Below, in pieces: positions 1 through 6,547 of a stretch of 12,067 nt of DNA. The DNA comes from Leptolyngbyaceae cyanobacterium M65_K2018_010. GTDB taxonomy: Bacteria; Cyanobacteriota; Cyanobacteriia; Phormidesmidales; Phormidesmidaceae. The position numbers and the translations under genes are program-made. The DNA lies in the NCBI GenBank assembly GCA_015295885.1, contig DVEE01000052.1, positions 1 through 12,067 of the forward strand, read 5' to 3'. The notes below the pieces were generated by a model. It was given only the letters and a program-made list of their open reading frames with translations. It searched no databases and was not told the origin of the DNA. Every line of letters starts with the position of its first letter. The first letter of the stretch is position 1.

Positions 1-1325
1 GTGGGAGCCGCGGCCAGAATTTGGGCTAAGGAAATACCCTGACCTGCGATCGCGTACAGAGCAACCCGAATTAGGTAGGGGTGACCGCCAAACATTTGCT
101 GTAAATCCTGGAGTTCTGCGGAGGTCAGCGACAGACCATGACGCTGGGCCAGGTCCGCCATCTGATCGACCGTAAACTCAGGCAAATCGATCGGTACCCC
201 CACATTAAAGGGGGACTGATTGACATTCAGCGGTACGTAGACCTCCTGGGAGTGGGTGATAATCAGGCGCAGATTTTGCCAGGCGGGATCATTTTTCTTG
301 GCGTCATGCCAGGCCCGCAGCATACCCAGAAACTCACTGGCAATGTTGGCGTACTGAAAGACCCGATCCACCTCATCAAAGCCCAGCACCAGGGGAGCTT
401 TGACCTGGGCAAAGATGTAATCTTGCAGGTAGTTACTACACTTTTGTTTGTTGCCCAGGGGTTCTTTGGACCAGTAGCGATCAAACTGGGCTGGCAATCC
501 CAGAGCGTAGGCAATACTGGCGCAGAGCCACTTAAGCAACCCTGTCAGGGTGCTAAAGATTTCGTCCTCCGCTTCTTGAAACGACAGATTCACGGTGCGG
601 TATCCTTGGCCTTCGGCGTGATCTAGCACCCGCGCCATCAGAGAAGACTTGCCCATCTGGCGGGGAGCCTTGATGCGAATCAGGGCACTGGGTTTGAGAA
701 TGGCGTTGTAGCACTTAGCCTCAATCTGGGTTTGATCTTGGTAGCGCTCAAGATAAAAAGGCGACCCCAAGGGAACTTGGCCATCGGGAAACTCCAGTTC
801 CACAGGTCGTGGCGGTGAAGCCTCAGGGCCACTAGCTGGTATAGGGTCAGGGGTCGATTTGGAGTGGCTATGGGCGGCTTGGGCCTGCAATCCTTCTGCC
901 ACCCGACGAATGCCCTTGGCAATGTCGGTAAAGGCTTCGTCTCGATTCTCCCAGGTGGTGACGGGCTTGGCATTTTTGGGCAGGGCCTGGAGCTGACTAA
1001 AACTGGCCCCCTGCCAATCTACCGGGCGCAAGATCACCGGAATCACCACCGTTTCCCCTTGGTGGTGGCGCTCCATGGCCCGTTTCAGTTCGATATCGTA
1101 GCAATAGTTCGAGGCCAAAAAGTCGGCGCTGATCAGCAACAGAATAATCTGGGCCTGCTCTAAGTGCTGGTCGATCTGCCCAGCCCACTCGCTGCCGGGG
1201 GTAATCTGGCGATCGTGCCAGCTACTCAAGACACCCTGGCGTTCTAGCAGTCTGAGGTGCTTGGCCAGTTCATCTCGCCAGGCTTCGTCTTTGTGAGCGT
1301 AGGAAAAAAATAGAGAAGTGCCCAT
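1..1325 (-). CDS. TIR domain / AAA-like ATPase fusion protein (3' end outside window)
   Basis: Seen: an open frame begins at the ATG of 1325 and runs off base 1, giving 441 complete codons. An in-frame TGA lies 30 bases upstream, so this ATG is the first possible start. Residues 1-150 read as a TIR domain: an opening FFSYAHKDEAWRDEL block, a WHDRQITPG loop, and an SNYCYDIELKRAMERH segment that places the usual catalytic glutamate at E79. A Pro/Ser-rich linker (about 152-175) leads to a P-loop domain with Walker A APRQMGKSSL (K226) and Walker B LVLGFDEVD (D317-E318), the pattern of the AAA-like (AAA_35) family. Known: bacterial TIR domains often hydrolyse NAD+ or make signalling nucleotides, and TIR-ATPase fusions act in signalling or antiphage defence. 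Inferred: the ATPase part senses a trigger and the TIR is the effector. Repeats often follow this ATPase but cannot be seen here. No good SD precedes the start. The gene is divergent from the riboswitch unit. Confidence 0.9.
   Translation of the reverse strand, partial: MGTSLFFSYAHKDEAWRDELAKHLRLLERQGVLSSWHDRQITPGSEWAGQIDQHLEQAQIILLLISADFLASNYCYDIELKRAMERHHQGETVVIPVILRPVDWQGASFSQLQALPKNAKPVTTWENRDEAFTDIAKGIRRVAEGLQAQAAHSHSKSTPDPIPASGPEASPPRPVELEFPDGQVPLGSPFYLERYQDQTQIEAKCYNAILKPSALIRIKAPRQMGKSSLMARVLDHAEGQGYRTVNLSFQEAEDEIFSTLTGLLKWLCASIAYALGLPAQFDRYWSKEPLGNKQKCSNYLQDYIFAQVKAPLVLGFDEVDRVFQYANIASEFLGMLRAWHDAKKNDPAWQNLRLIITHSQEVYVPLNVNQSPFNVGVPIDLPEFTVDQMADLAQRHGLSLTSAELQDLQQMFGGHPYLIRVALYAIAGQGISLAQILAAAP
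46..53. repeat. HIP1 octamer GCGATCGC (first of at least ten in the window)
   Basis: GCGATCGC also starts at 1811, 2215, 5146, 7924, 8017, 9601, 11176, 11408 and 11538. One copy per roughly 1.2 kb is far above chance and is a known mark of many cyanobacterial genomes. Confidence 0.9.
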
Positions 1326-1459
1326 GTCAGGGGGGCCAGCTAGTGGGGGCGATCAGGGTTATCTTATCGCAGCTTTTCTGGATGCCTACCACAGCGCTAG
1401 CTGCCCCTCCAGCCAGTGGAAAAAGCTCGAAGCCGACGGTCAACCTCGTGGCTGAAATA
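1326..1459. other. Divergent intergenic region, no gene seen
   Basis: These bases separate the leftward TIR gene from the rightward riboswitch transcript. No open frame with a convincing start or protein pattern was seen. A TAAGAT on the minus strand near 1358-1363 could be a -10 box for the TIR gene, but no matching -35 box was found, so it is not annotated as a promoter. Confidence 0.5.
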
Positions 1460-1488
1460 TTTTCATCCCCCCAAACCAGTGGTATGAT
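1460..1488 (+). promoter_or_regulatory. Putative sigma-70-type promoter for the TPP riboswitch transcript
   Basis: A -10-like TATGAT (1483-1488) is preceded at 17 bp by TTTTCA (1460-1465), which matches four of the six bases of the usual -35 box. Transcription would start near 1494-1496, exactly where the 5' strand of riboswitch stem P1 begins. This agreement is the main support; the start has not been measured. Confidence 0.5.
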
Positions 1489-1493
1489 GCCCT

Positions 1494-1575
1494 CAAGCTA
1501 GGGGTGCCCGAGCATTCGGGCTGAGATTATACCCTCAGAACCTGACCTGGTTCATGCCAGCGGAGGGAAGCGTTG
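1494..1575 (+). ncRNA. TPP riboswitch (THI element)
   Basis: Seen: the conserved THI-box core is present in order. P1 is formed by CAAGCT (1494-1499) and AGCGTTG (1569-1575) with one bulge. P2 pairs GGGT (1502-1505) with ACCC (1531-1534). P3 pairs GCCCGA (1506-1511) with TCGGGC (1516-1521) around a GCAT loop. CTGAGA (1521-1526), the pyrimidine-sensing segment, is followed by ACCCTCAGAACCTGA, then CTGG (1547-1550) pairing with CCAG (1557-1560), and CGGAGGGAAG as the closing 3' segment. Known: this aptamer binds thiamin pyrophosphate and turns off thiamin synthesis or uptake genes when TPP is plentiful. The next gene on this strand is a sodium:solute symporter starting 218 nt downstream, so the riboswitch most likely controls it. 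Confidence 0.95.
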
Positions 1576-1650
1576 ATTGAGGTCACCGGCCGAAACGACG
1601 AGCGATCACAAAGTCGGTCATCACCCTTAGCGGTGGTGGGCGAAAGCACA

Positions 1651-1672
1651 GAAGCCAGGAGCCAGAAGCCAG
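1651..1672 (+). repeat. Short degenerate heptamer repeat (GAGCCAG type)
   Basis: Three adjacent near-copies are visible: GAAGCCAG, GAGCCAG and AAGCCAG. Short heptanucleotide tandem runs of this kind are common between cyanobacterial genes. Here it sits inside the riboswitch leader, which is an odd place for a slippage-prone repeat. It may be neutral. Confidence 0.5.
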
Positions 1673-1751
1673 CTTCAAGGTTCTTGGTTAATACCTTATT
1701 TATCGCTTGAGTTTAAGGGGATTGACCGAAAACGTATTCTGCGAGTGAACT

Positions 1752-1784
1752 CACCTCTAGCCACCCCCCTGTTTGAAAGAGGTG
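1752..1784 (+). promoter_or_regulatory. SD-sequestering hairpin, likely riboswitch expression platform
   Basis: CACCTCT (1752-1758) is perfectly complementary over seven bases to AGAGGTG (1778-1784), with a 19-nt loop. AGAGGTG is the Shine-Dalgarno sequence of the symporter gene, eight bases before its ATG at 1793. Pairing would hide the ribosome site. A GAGGT just 3' of the aptamer (1579-1583) could pair with ACCTC (1753-1757) and free the SD. That alternative pairing is inferred and would span about 170 nt. Confidence 0.55.
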
Positions 1785-1792
1785 CGTGATCC

Positions 1793-3310
1793 ATGACTCT
1801 GAGTGCAACGGCGATCGCCGTGACCTTAATTACCGTAGCCAGCTTTACCCTGCTGGGCCTGCTGCAGGCCAGTCGCCACACCATCAGCCTGGAAACCTAC
1901 CTGGTCAGCCGTAACCGGGTGGGTACGGGCATGGCCCTATCTACCATTGTGGCCTCGGCCATGGGAGCCTGGATTTTGTTTAGCCCCCCAGAGGTAGGGG
2001 CGACCAGCGGCCTAGCGGGCATCCTCGGCTATTGCATCGGCCAGGCCGCCCCGGCGGCCATCTTGGCGTTTATGGGGACTCGCATTCGCTTCCTGATGCC
2101 CCAGGGCCATGCCCTGAATGAGTATGTTCTGCATCGCTTTGGCAATGCCATGTATCTGCTGACCCTGGCGATCATCGTGTTCTACATGTTTGTGTATCTA
2201 ACGGCGGAGCTAACTGCGATCGCCAAAGCCGTTGAAATTATGGCCGGGGTGCCCCTCTGGCTCACCGCCCTGCTGGTGATGACGGCGGTGTTTATCTACA
2301 CCCTGGTCGGTGGGCTGGAAGCGACCATCTTCACCGATGCCATCCAGTTTGCCGTGATTGTGCCACTGCTTTTACTTAGCTTTGCCATTGCGGTGATGGC
2401 CCTAGGCGGTTGGCACAGCGCCCTGGCTCCAGTCAGCCAAACGGCTCCAGAACTGTTGACCCTGGCCCATGGCCCGGGCCTCAAATTTGGGGCAACCCTG
2501 ATCATCGCCGTAATTGCCGCCGAAATGTTTAACCAGGCCAACTGGCAACGGGTCTACGCCTGCCGCACCAATACGGTGATGCGGCGATCGTTTTTGGGTT
2601 CCGCCCTGGTGATTTTGCCCATGCTTTTGCTGGCAGGATTATTGGGAATTCTAGCCATGCACTTTGGCTTTAACGACGATCGCGCCTTTTTCTCTCTGCT
2701 TCAAGCCTTAAGCTTGCCCGGTTGGGTCAGTATGGCCGTGCTAGTGCTGGTGCTGGCGTTGGTGATGAGCAGCCTGGATACCCTATTGAACGGCATTGCC
2801 AGCGTGTTTACCACGGACCTCGTGCGGATTTTTCCCCAGCGATCGACCGCAGATATTCTGCGCCTGACTCGCCTGCTAACCCTGGCCGTGGGCATTCCCG
2901 CTATTGTGATTGGGGCCCAGGGTTATAACGTGCTGTACCTATTTCTGCTGGCCGACCTGGTCTGCGCTGGGGCCTTATTCCCAGTGCTGTTTGGCCTATA
3001 TTCGCGGCGGCTGACTGGCCCCATGGCCTTTTGGAGTGCCCTGGCGGCCATTGCCATCGGTGCTCTGTTCTTCCCCCGGCCCGACTTTAGCCCCTGGAAT
3101 GGCCTGCCCTTGGCGGGGGATTTGTTAGTCAGCTTTGCGGCCCCCATTCTGGTGTCGGCGGCGATCTGTCTGGGTTGGATTCAGCTCAACGCTCGCCAGG
3201 GCCAAACCGAAGCCTTTGACTTTGGCCAGCTTAGTCGCAGCATTCGGCCCTACGGTGAGGAGGACGTCCTCGCCTCCCTGGGCAGTTCCGTCGATGGTTC
3301 TCGCCCCTAG
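1793..3310 (+). CDS. Sodium:solute symporter (SSS family), probable thiamin or thiamin-precursor transporter
   Basis: Seen: 505 residues, very hydrophobic, with about 12-13 membrane helices starting at residue 6. Family-like features are an early ETYLVSRNRVGTGMALST segment, a GQAAPAAI stretch, YTLVGGLEATIFTDAIQ (about 165-181), and MSSLDTLLNGIASVFTTDL (about 324-342), matching the SS-D-S type motif late in SSS carriers. The C-terminal 45 residues are hydrophilic. Start: ATG 1793 has AGAGGTG eight bases upstream. Known: SSS carriers use the sodium gradient to import sugars, amino acids, urea or vitamins, and some members under THI elements have been proposed as thiamin-precursor carriers. Inferred: the TPP riboswitch upstream makes thiamin, HMP or a related pyrimidine the likely substrate; sequence alone would only say 'solute'. 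Expression should fall when TPP is high. Confidence 0.9.
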   Translation: MTLSATAIAVTLITVASFTLLGLLQASRHTISLETYLVSRNRVGTGMALSTIVASAMGAWILFSPPEVGATSGLAGILGYCIGQAAPAAILAFMGTRIRFLMPQGHALNEYVLHRFGNAMYLLTLAIIVFYMFVYLTAELTAIAKAVEIMAGVPLWLTALLVMTAVFIYTLVGGLEATIFTDAIQFAVIVPLLLLSFAIAVMALGGWHSALAPVSQTAPELLTLAHGPGLKFGATLIIAVIAAEMFNQANWQRVYACRTNTVMRRSFLGSALVILPMLLLAGLLGILAMHFGFNDDRAFFSLLQALSLPGWVSMAVLVLVLALVMSSLDTLLNGIASVFTTDLVRIFPQRSTADILRLTRLLTLAVGIPAIVIGAQGYNVLYLFLLADLVCAGALFPVLFGLYSRRLTGPMAFWSALAAIAIGALFFPRPDFSPWNGLPLAGDLLVSFAAPILVSAAICLGWIQLNARQGQTEAFDFGQLSRSIRPYGEEDVLASLGSSVDGSRP

Positions 3311-3340
3311 CCCCTGCGCCAGGGGCCAGGGCCACTGGCC
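3311..3340 (+). terminator. GC-rich double hairpin after the symporter gene (weak terminator candidate)
   Basis: Directly after the stop codon, CCCCTG (3311-3316) pairs with CAGGGG (3320-3325) around CGC, and GGCCAG (3324-3329) pairs with CTGGCC (3335-3340) around GGCCA. The two stems share two bases, so they partly exclude each other. No T-run follows, so it may stabilise the 3' end or attenuate rather than terminate. Confidence 0.35.
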
Positions 3341-3449
3341 GACAAACTTCGGTGCTCAATCTCAAAAATCTTCCCGATGGGGATCTAACCCAGTCGTTTA
3401 AAGAAAATGTCTACTATGGAGGTTCTGCCCAGCGCTATGCTGGTTCAGG

Positions 3450-5264
3450 GTGAAGTTCTACCAAATGACGATGCAATCAGGATTTCGTAATGCTTTGCTG
3501 GTGGCGGCAGCCGGGTTGTCGCTGCTGGGCACCGTAGCTTGCAGCCAGTCAACCCCTCCCGGTGGGGCTGACGCGGCCCTGGAGCCCACTGAAACTCGCC
3601 AGGCTCAACGGGATCCTGATACGTTGCGCCTGCTCTACAGTCGTTCTGCGGTTACCCTCAACCCCCATTTGGCCACGGGTTACCAAGACTTTGAGGCGGC
3701 TCGCCTAGTCTATGAGCCCCTGGCCAGTTATAACCAGGCGGGAGAGTTGGTTCCTTTTTTAGCCGCTGAAATTCCTACGGAAGAAAATGGCGGAGTATCC
3801 GCGGACGGCAATGAAGTCATCTGGACACTCCGGGACGATGTCACCTGGGCTGATGGGGAGCCCCTGACCGCCGAGGATGTGGTGTTTACCTTTGAGTTTA
3901 TTCGTAACCCTGAGGTGGCGGCGGCAACAGCTCAGTACTACGAATCTGTAGCCACCGTGGAGGCGATCGACGATCGCACGGTCAAAATTACCTTCAAGGC
4001 TCCCAACCCCGCCTGGGCCGTCCCCTTTACCGGCCAAACCGGGTTGATTTTGCCGCGCCATATTTTTGCCGACTACAACGGCCTCAATGCTCGGGATGCG
4101 CTAGCCAATTTGCAACCCGTGGGCACGGGGCCCTACCAGGTGGTGGGGTTTGAGCCTGGCACTGTGATTTTTGAACCCAACGCCAACTACTGGGACGGCA
4201 AGCCGGCCTTTAAGCGGGTTGAACTGCTCGGCGGTATCGCTCCCTACGCCGCGGCTCGGGATGTGTTGCAGGCGGGCACGGCTGACTTTGCCCATAACCT
4301 ACAGGTGGAAGCTAAGGCCCTCCAGGAACTCGAGACTAATGCCCAGGGCCACATCACTACTCTATTTGGGGCCCAAGTAGAGCGTATTATGTTGAACTTC
4401 GCTAACCCCTTTGCCCGCACCGAGGAGGGAGAGCGTTCTAGTCCCCAGGTGCCCCACCCCTACTTCAGCGACTGGCGGGTGCGCCAGGCGATCAACCTAG
4501 CCGTCGACCGCGACACCATTGCCAAGGAACTGTACGGCCCTACGGGCCAGCCAACCGCTCAATTGCTGGTGGCCCCAACCGCCTACCAGGTGCCTGAGAT
4601 TACCTATGAGTACAACCTGGCCAAGGCCAAGGCGCTCCTAGACGAAGCCGGTTGGGTGGATACCAATGGCGATGGCATTCGGGATAAGGACGGTGTCTCC
4701 ATGGAGGTTCTATTCCAAGCGTCGGTGAACCCGGTACGGCAGCAAACCCAGGCCATCGTCAGCGAAAGCTTGAAGGAATTGGGCATCGATGTGCAAATTT
4801 TGAGGGTGCGGGTAGATGAGTTTTTCTCCGCTAACCCCCAGGACACCAACAGCCTCAACCACTTCTACGCCGATATGCAGGTGTATTCCACGGGGAATGA
4901 AAGCCCTGACCCCAGTACCTACCTGGGCTGGTGGTCCTGCGAAAAAATCGCTTCCCAGGCCAATCAATGGCAGGAACCCAACAACGCCCGCTACTGTAAC
5001 CCCCAGTACGATCGTCTCTGGAATCAAGCTAAACAGGAACTAGACCCAGAAAAGCGGGCCGAACTGTTTCGCCAAATGAATCTGGTTTTGGCGGAGGATG
5101 TGGCCGTAATTCCGGTGGTCCACCGGGCTATGGTCAATGCGGTCAGCGATCGCCTCACCCAGGTGGAATTTACCCCCTGGGACGCTAGCACCTGGGCCAT
5201 TAAGGACTGGGCACCCCAGGCACCTGAAGCCCCTTCTCAAGGGGAGCCTACCCAGGCTAAATAG
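3450..5264 (+). CDS. ABC-type peptide/nickel (DppA/OppA class) solute-binding lipoprotein
   Basis: Seen: 604 residues from the GTG at 3450. The N-terminus has a signal peptide ending GTVAC, so Cys31 would be the lipidated residue. The body fits family-5 binding proteins: an early SRSAVTLNPHLATGYQDFE and VYEPLA region, WTLRDDVTWADGEPLTAEDVVFTFEF typical of this family (about 126-151), then a large lobe with VRQAINLAVDRD (about 346-357) and a C-terminal WAIKDWAP. Length is usual for the family. Start choice is uncertain: ATG 3465 or 3471 leave the signal peptide intact, and AGGGTGA lies upstream of 3465. Known: such proteins bring oligopeptides, opines, nickel-chelates or other solutes to an ABC permease. 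No permease or ATPase of the Dpp type is in this window. It follows the riboswitch-controlled symporter by 139 nt on the same strand, so it could be co-transcribed; its ligand is unknown. Confidence 0.9.
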   Translation: MKFYQMTMQSGFRNALLVAAAGLSLLGTVACSQSTPPGGADAALEPTETRQAQRDPDTLRLLYSRSAVTLNPHLATGYQDFEAARLVYEPLASYNQAGELVPFLAAEIPTEENGGVSADGNEVIWTLRDDVTWADGEPLTAEDVVFTFEFIRNPEVAAATAQYYESVATVEAIDDRTVKITFKAPNPAWAVPFTGQTGLILPRHIFADYNGLNARDALANLQPVGTGPYQVVGFEPGTVIFEPNANYWDGKPAFKRVELLGGIAPYAAARDVLQAGTADFAHNLQVEAKALQELETNAQGHITTLFGAQVERIMLNFANPFARTEEGERSSPQVPHPYFSDWRVRQAINLAVDRDTIAKELYGPTGQPTAQLLVAPTAYQVPEITYEYNLAKAKALLDEAGWVDTNGDGIRDKDGVSMEVLFQASVNPVRQQTQAIVSESLKELGIDVQILRVRVDEFFSANPQDTNSLNHFYADMQVYSTGNESPDPSTYLGWWSCEKIASQANQWQEPNNARYCNPQYDRLWNQAKQELDPEKRAELFRQMNLVLAEDVAVIPVVHRAMVNAVSDRLTQVEFTPWDASTWAIKDWAPQAPEAPSQGEPTQAK

Positions 5265-5300
5265 GTCACACCGGCCATGACCGCGGTCCCCCATGCCTCC

Positions 5301-5801
5301 TCACCGGGATGGGACTGTCACCACTAAGGCCAGTTCATCCAGAAACTGGGCCTGGGCCTTAATAATGCGTTCTCTAGCCTCAGGCAGAGGGAACCAAGCG
5401 GCCTGGTCTACCTCCGGGAATTCCTGCACCGTGCCTGAGTTAGGCGGCCACTCTAGGGCAAACCTATTACTTTTCAGCGTAGTGGGGTCAAAGTGGCCCT
5501 CGAAAGCCCAGGCAAAAACTACCTTGCCACCGGCCTGACGCACCGGCTGAAGCGGTAGGAAATGACCTGAGGGTTGTTGCCCAGTCTCCTCAAAAAACTC
5601 TCGCTGGGCGGCGGCAAAGGCCTCTTCACCCGGGGCAATTTCGCCCTTGGGAATGGTCCAGGCGTGCCACTGCCGTTTGGCCCAGTAGGGCCCCCCAGAG
5701 TGAACCAGTAGCACCTCTAGGGCATGGTCGGCCATGCGATACATCAACAATCCCGCACTCTGTTTGGCCATGGTCTGTAACCGGTTGAGCGACAGTGGCA
5801 T
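5301..5801 (-). CDS. Nudix hydrolase (predicted NTP pyrophosphohydrolase)
   Basis: Seen: a complete Nudix box, G-x5-E-x7-REFFEETG, in GEIAPGEEAFAAAQREFFEE, which supplies the metal-binding glutamates. The stretch SAGLLMYR ... LEVLLVHSGGPYWAKR ... WTIPKGE upstream of it and the VDQAAWFPLPEARERI tail fit the short one-domain Nudix family (COG4119-like). Known: these enzymes cleave nucleoside diphosphates linked to another group; the substrate here cannot be read from sequence. Start: ATG 5801 (166 aa) has AGGGG about eight bases upstream. ATG 5771 (156 aa, MAKQSAGLL) starts where such proteins often begin but lacks an SD, and an in-frame start at 5867 would add a poorly conserved segment. It is convergent with the binding-protein gene and divergent from the Met-rich protein. 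Confidence 0.9.
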   Translation of the reverse strand: MPLSLNRLQTMAKQSAGLLMYRMADHALEVLLVHSGGPYWAKRQWHAWTIPKGEIAPGEEAFAAAQREFFEETGQQPSGHFLPLQPVRQAGGKVVFAWAFEGHFDPTTLKSNRFALEWPPNSGTVQEFPEVDQAAWFPLPEARERIIKAQAQFLDELALVVTVPSR

Positions 5802-5882
5802 TGTATCGACCCCTGGACCTAAGGGAAAGGTTAAGCCCAGGCTGAAGCGCCAATAAACCCTCCACAATAGAGGTATGAATTA

Positions 5883-6470
5883 ATGGTGCTCCCTATGCCC
5901 TACCAATGCACCTTGAGCAGTGGTCAACACATCTATCTAGATAATCCTGGCAATCAAACCGTAATCACGGTAGCTAGCCATGGTGCCGGTCAGCAACAGC
6001 AGTCCAGTAGCAGCCTGTCTACGGGGCCCTGGACTACCGTGCCCCAGGTTGCCCAGTTCAGGGGCGGCGCGTTGGTTCGCTGTGTGACGGCCCAGGGCAT
6101 CTTTACGTTTCAGGTGCAAGGAATGCAAGTCAGCGCGGCCACCGACGCCGTCAATTGGCAGGCCGCTCAACCGTTGACGGTTCAATCCGTCGATGCCGTG
6201 CCAGGATCAACCATGGCCCCCATGACCCCGATGGCTCCCATGACCCCGATGGCTCCGATGGAGCCCATGGCTCCGATGAAACCTTTGCAAATGGGTCATA
6301 TGCAGATGTCCACTAACCCGATGGCCATGCGCATGGGCGATATGGAAATGCGCATGGGCAGTGCCTCGGCTCCAGCCGCCCAAGCTCGACAGTTTTGTAC
6401 CCAGTGTGGGGCTGCGGTCACCTCAGAGGACCGGTTCTGTGGTCATTGTGGCCACAAGCTAAACGACTGA
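5883..6470 (+). CDS. Methionine-rich repeat protein with C-terminal zinc ribbon
   Basis: Seen: 195 residues with three parts. Residues 1-105 form a Gln/Ser/Val-rich domain without signal peptide or membrane helix (YLDNPGNQTVITVAS, then GQQQQSSSSLSTGPW, then VQGMQV). Residues 111-159 hold 17 methionines in 49 residues, beginning with four hexapeptide repeats MAPMTP, MAPMTP, MAPMEP, MAPMKP and ending with two MRMG units. The C-terminus is a zinc ribbon, C172-x2-C175 and C186-x2-C189. Start: ATG 5883 has AGAGGT eight bases upstream; ATG 5895 (MPYQC) is possible. Proteins of this general plan occur in cyanobacteria but no function is known to me. Met-x2-Met spacing can bind Cu(I) or serve as a flexible or oxidant-sensitive linker; this is inference. 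It is likely cytoplasmic. Confidence 0.85.
   Translation: MVLPMPYQCTLSSGQHIYLDNPGNQTVITVASHGAGQQQQSSSSLSTGPWTTVPQVAQFRGGALVRCVTAQGIFTFQVQGMQVSAATDAVNWQAAQPLTVQSVDAVPGSTMAPMTPMAPMTPMAPMEPMAPMKPLQMGHMQMSTNPMAMRMGDMEMRMGSASAPAAQARQFCTQCGAAVTSEDRFCGHCGHKLND
6213..6284 (+). repeat. Four tandem 18-bp repeats encoding MAPM(T/E/K)P
   Basis: Four units start at 6213, 6231, 6249 and 6267, each of the form ATG GCN CCN ATG NNN CCN. The first two differ only at synonymous sites (GCC/GCT at the second codon). Downstream, ATGCGCATGGGC occurs twice (6327-6338 and 6348-6359). The units keep the reading frame, so copy number could change without breaking the gene. Confidence 0.9.
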
Positions 6471-6534
6471 AAGATAGAAACCTTGGCCTAGGGATGTCTT
6501 GATCGTCGAGGCCGATGGGAAGCTACCGATGAAG

Positions 6535-6540
6535 AGGAGG
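6535..6540 (+). promoter_or_regulatory. Strong Shine-Dalgarno sequence of the LRR gene
   Basis: AGGAGG stands seven bases before the ATG at 6548. It is the best ribosome site in the window and fixes that start. Confidence 0.85.
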
Positions 6541-6547
6541 TTGAGAC

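Larger units (their letters stand above)
1576..1792 (+). promoter_or_regulatory. Long leader between TPP aptamer and symporter gene
   Basis: About 217 nt of transcribed leader carry no convincing open frame. It holds a short hairpin ATCACC/GGTGGT (about 1620-1637), a degenerate GAGCCAG heptamer run (1651-1672), a small GAAG/CTTC hairpin (about 1665-1676), and at its end the SD-sequestering hairpin annotated separately. No stem followed by a T-run was found, so control of translation fits better than intrinsic termination. Confidence 0.55.

Noticed and set aside
138..626. A 162-codon plus-strand open frame across the left end
   Set aside because: It is the antisense shadow of the TIR/AAA gene, whose minus-strand frame carries clear TIR, Walker A and Walker B motifs.
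5230..5244. CCCCTT-CTC-AAGGGG hairpin as terminator of the binding-protein gene
   Set aside because: It lies inside the coding region and no T-run follows.
5279..5288. Palindrome GACCGCGGTC between convergent genes
   Set aside because: It has no loop and no T-run, and a single ten-base palindrome in GC-rich DNA is weak evidence for any site.
6486..6516. GGCCT/AGGCC inverted repeat between the Met-rich and LRR genes
   Set aside because: The stem is only five base pairs with a loop of about 20 bases and lacks a T-run.
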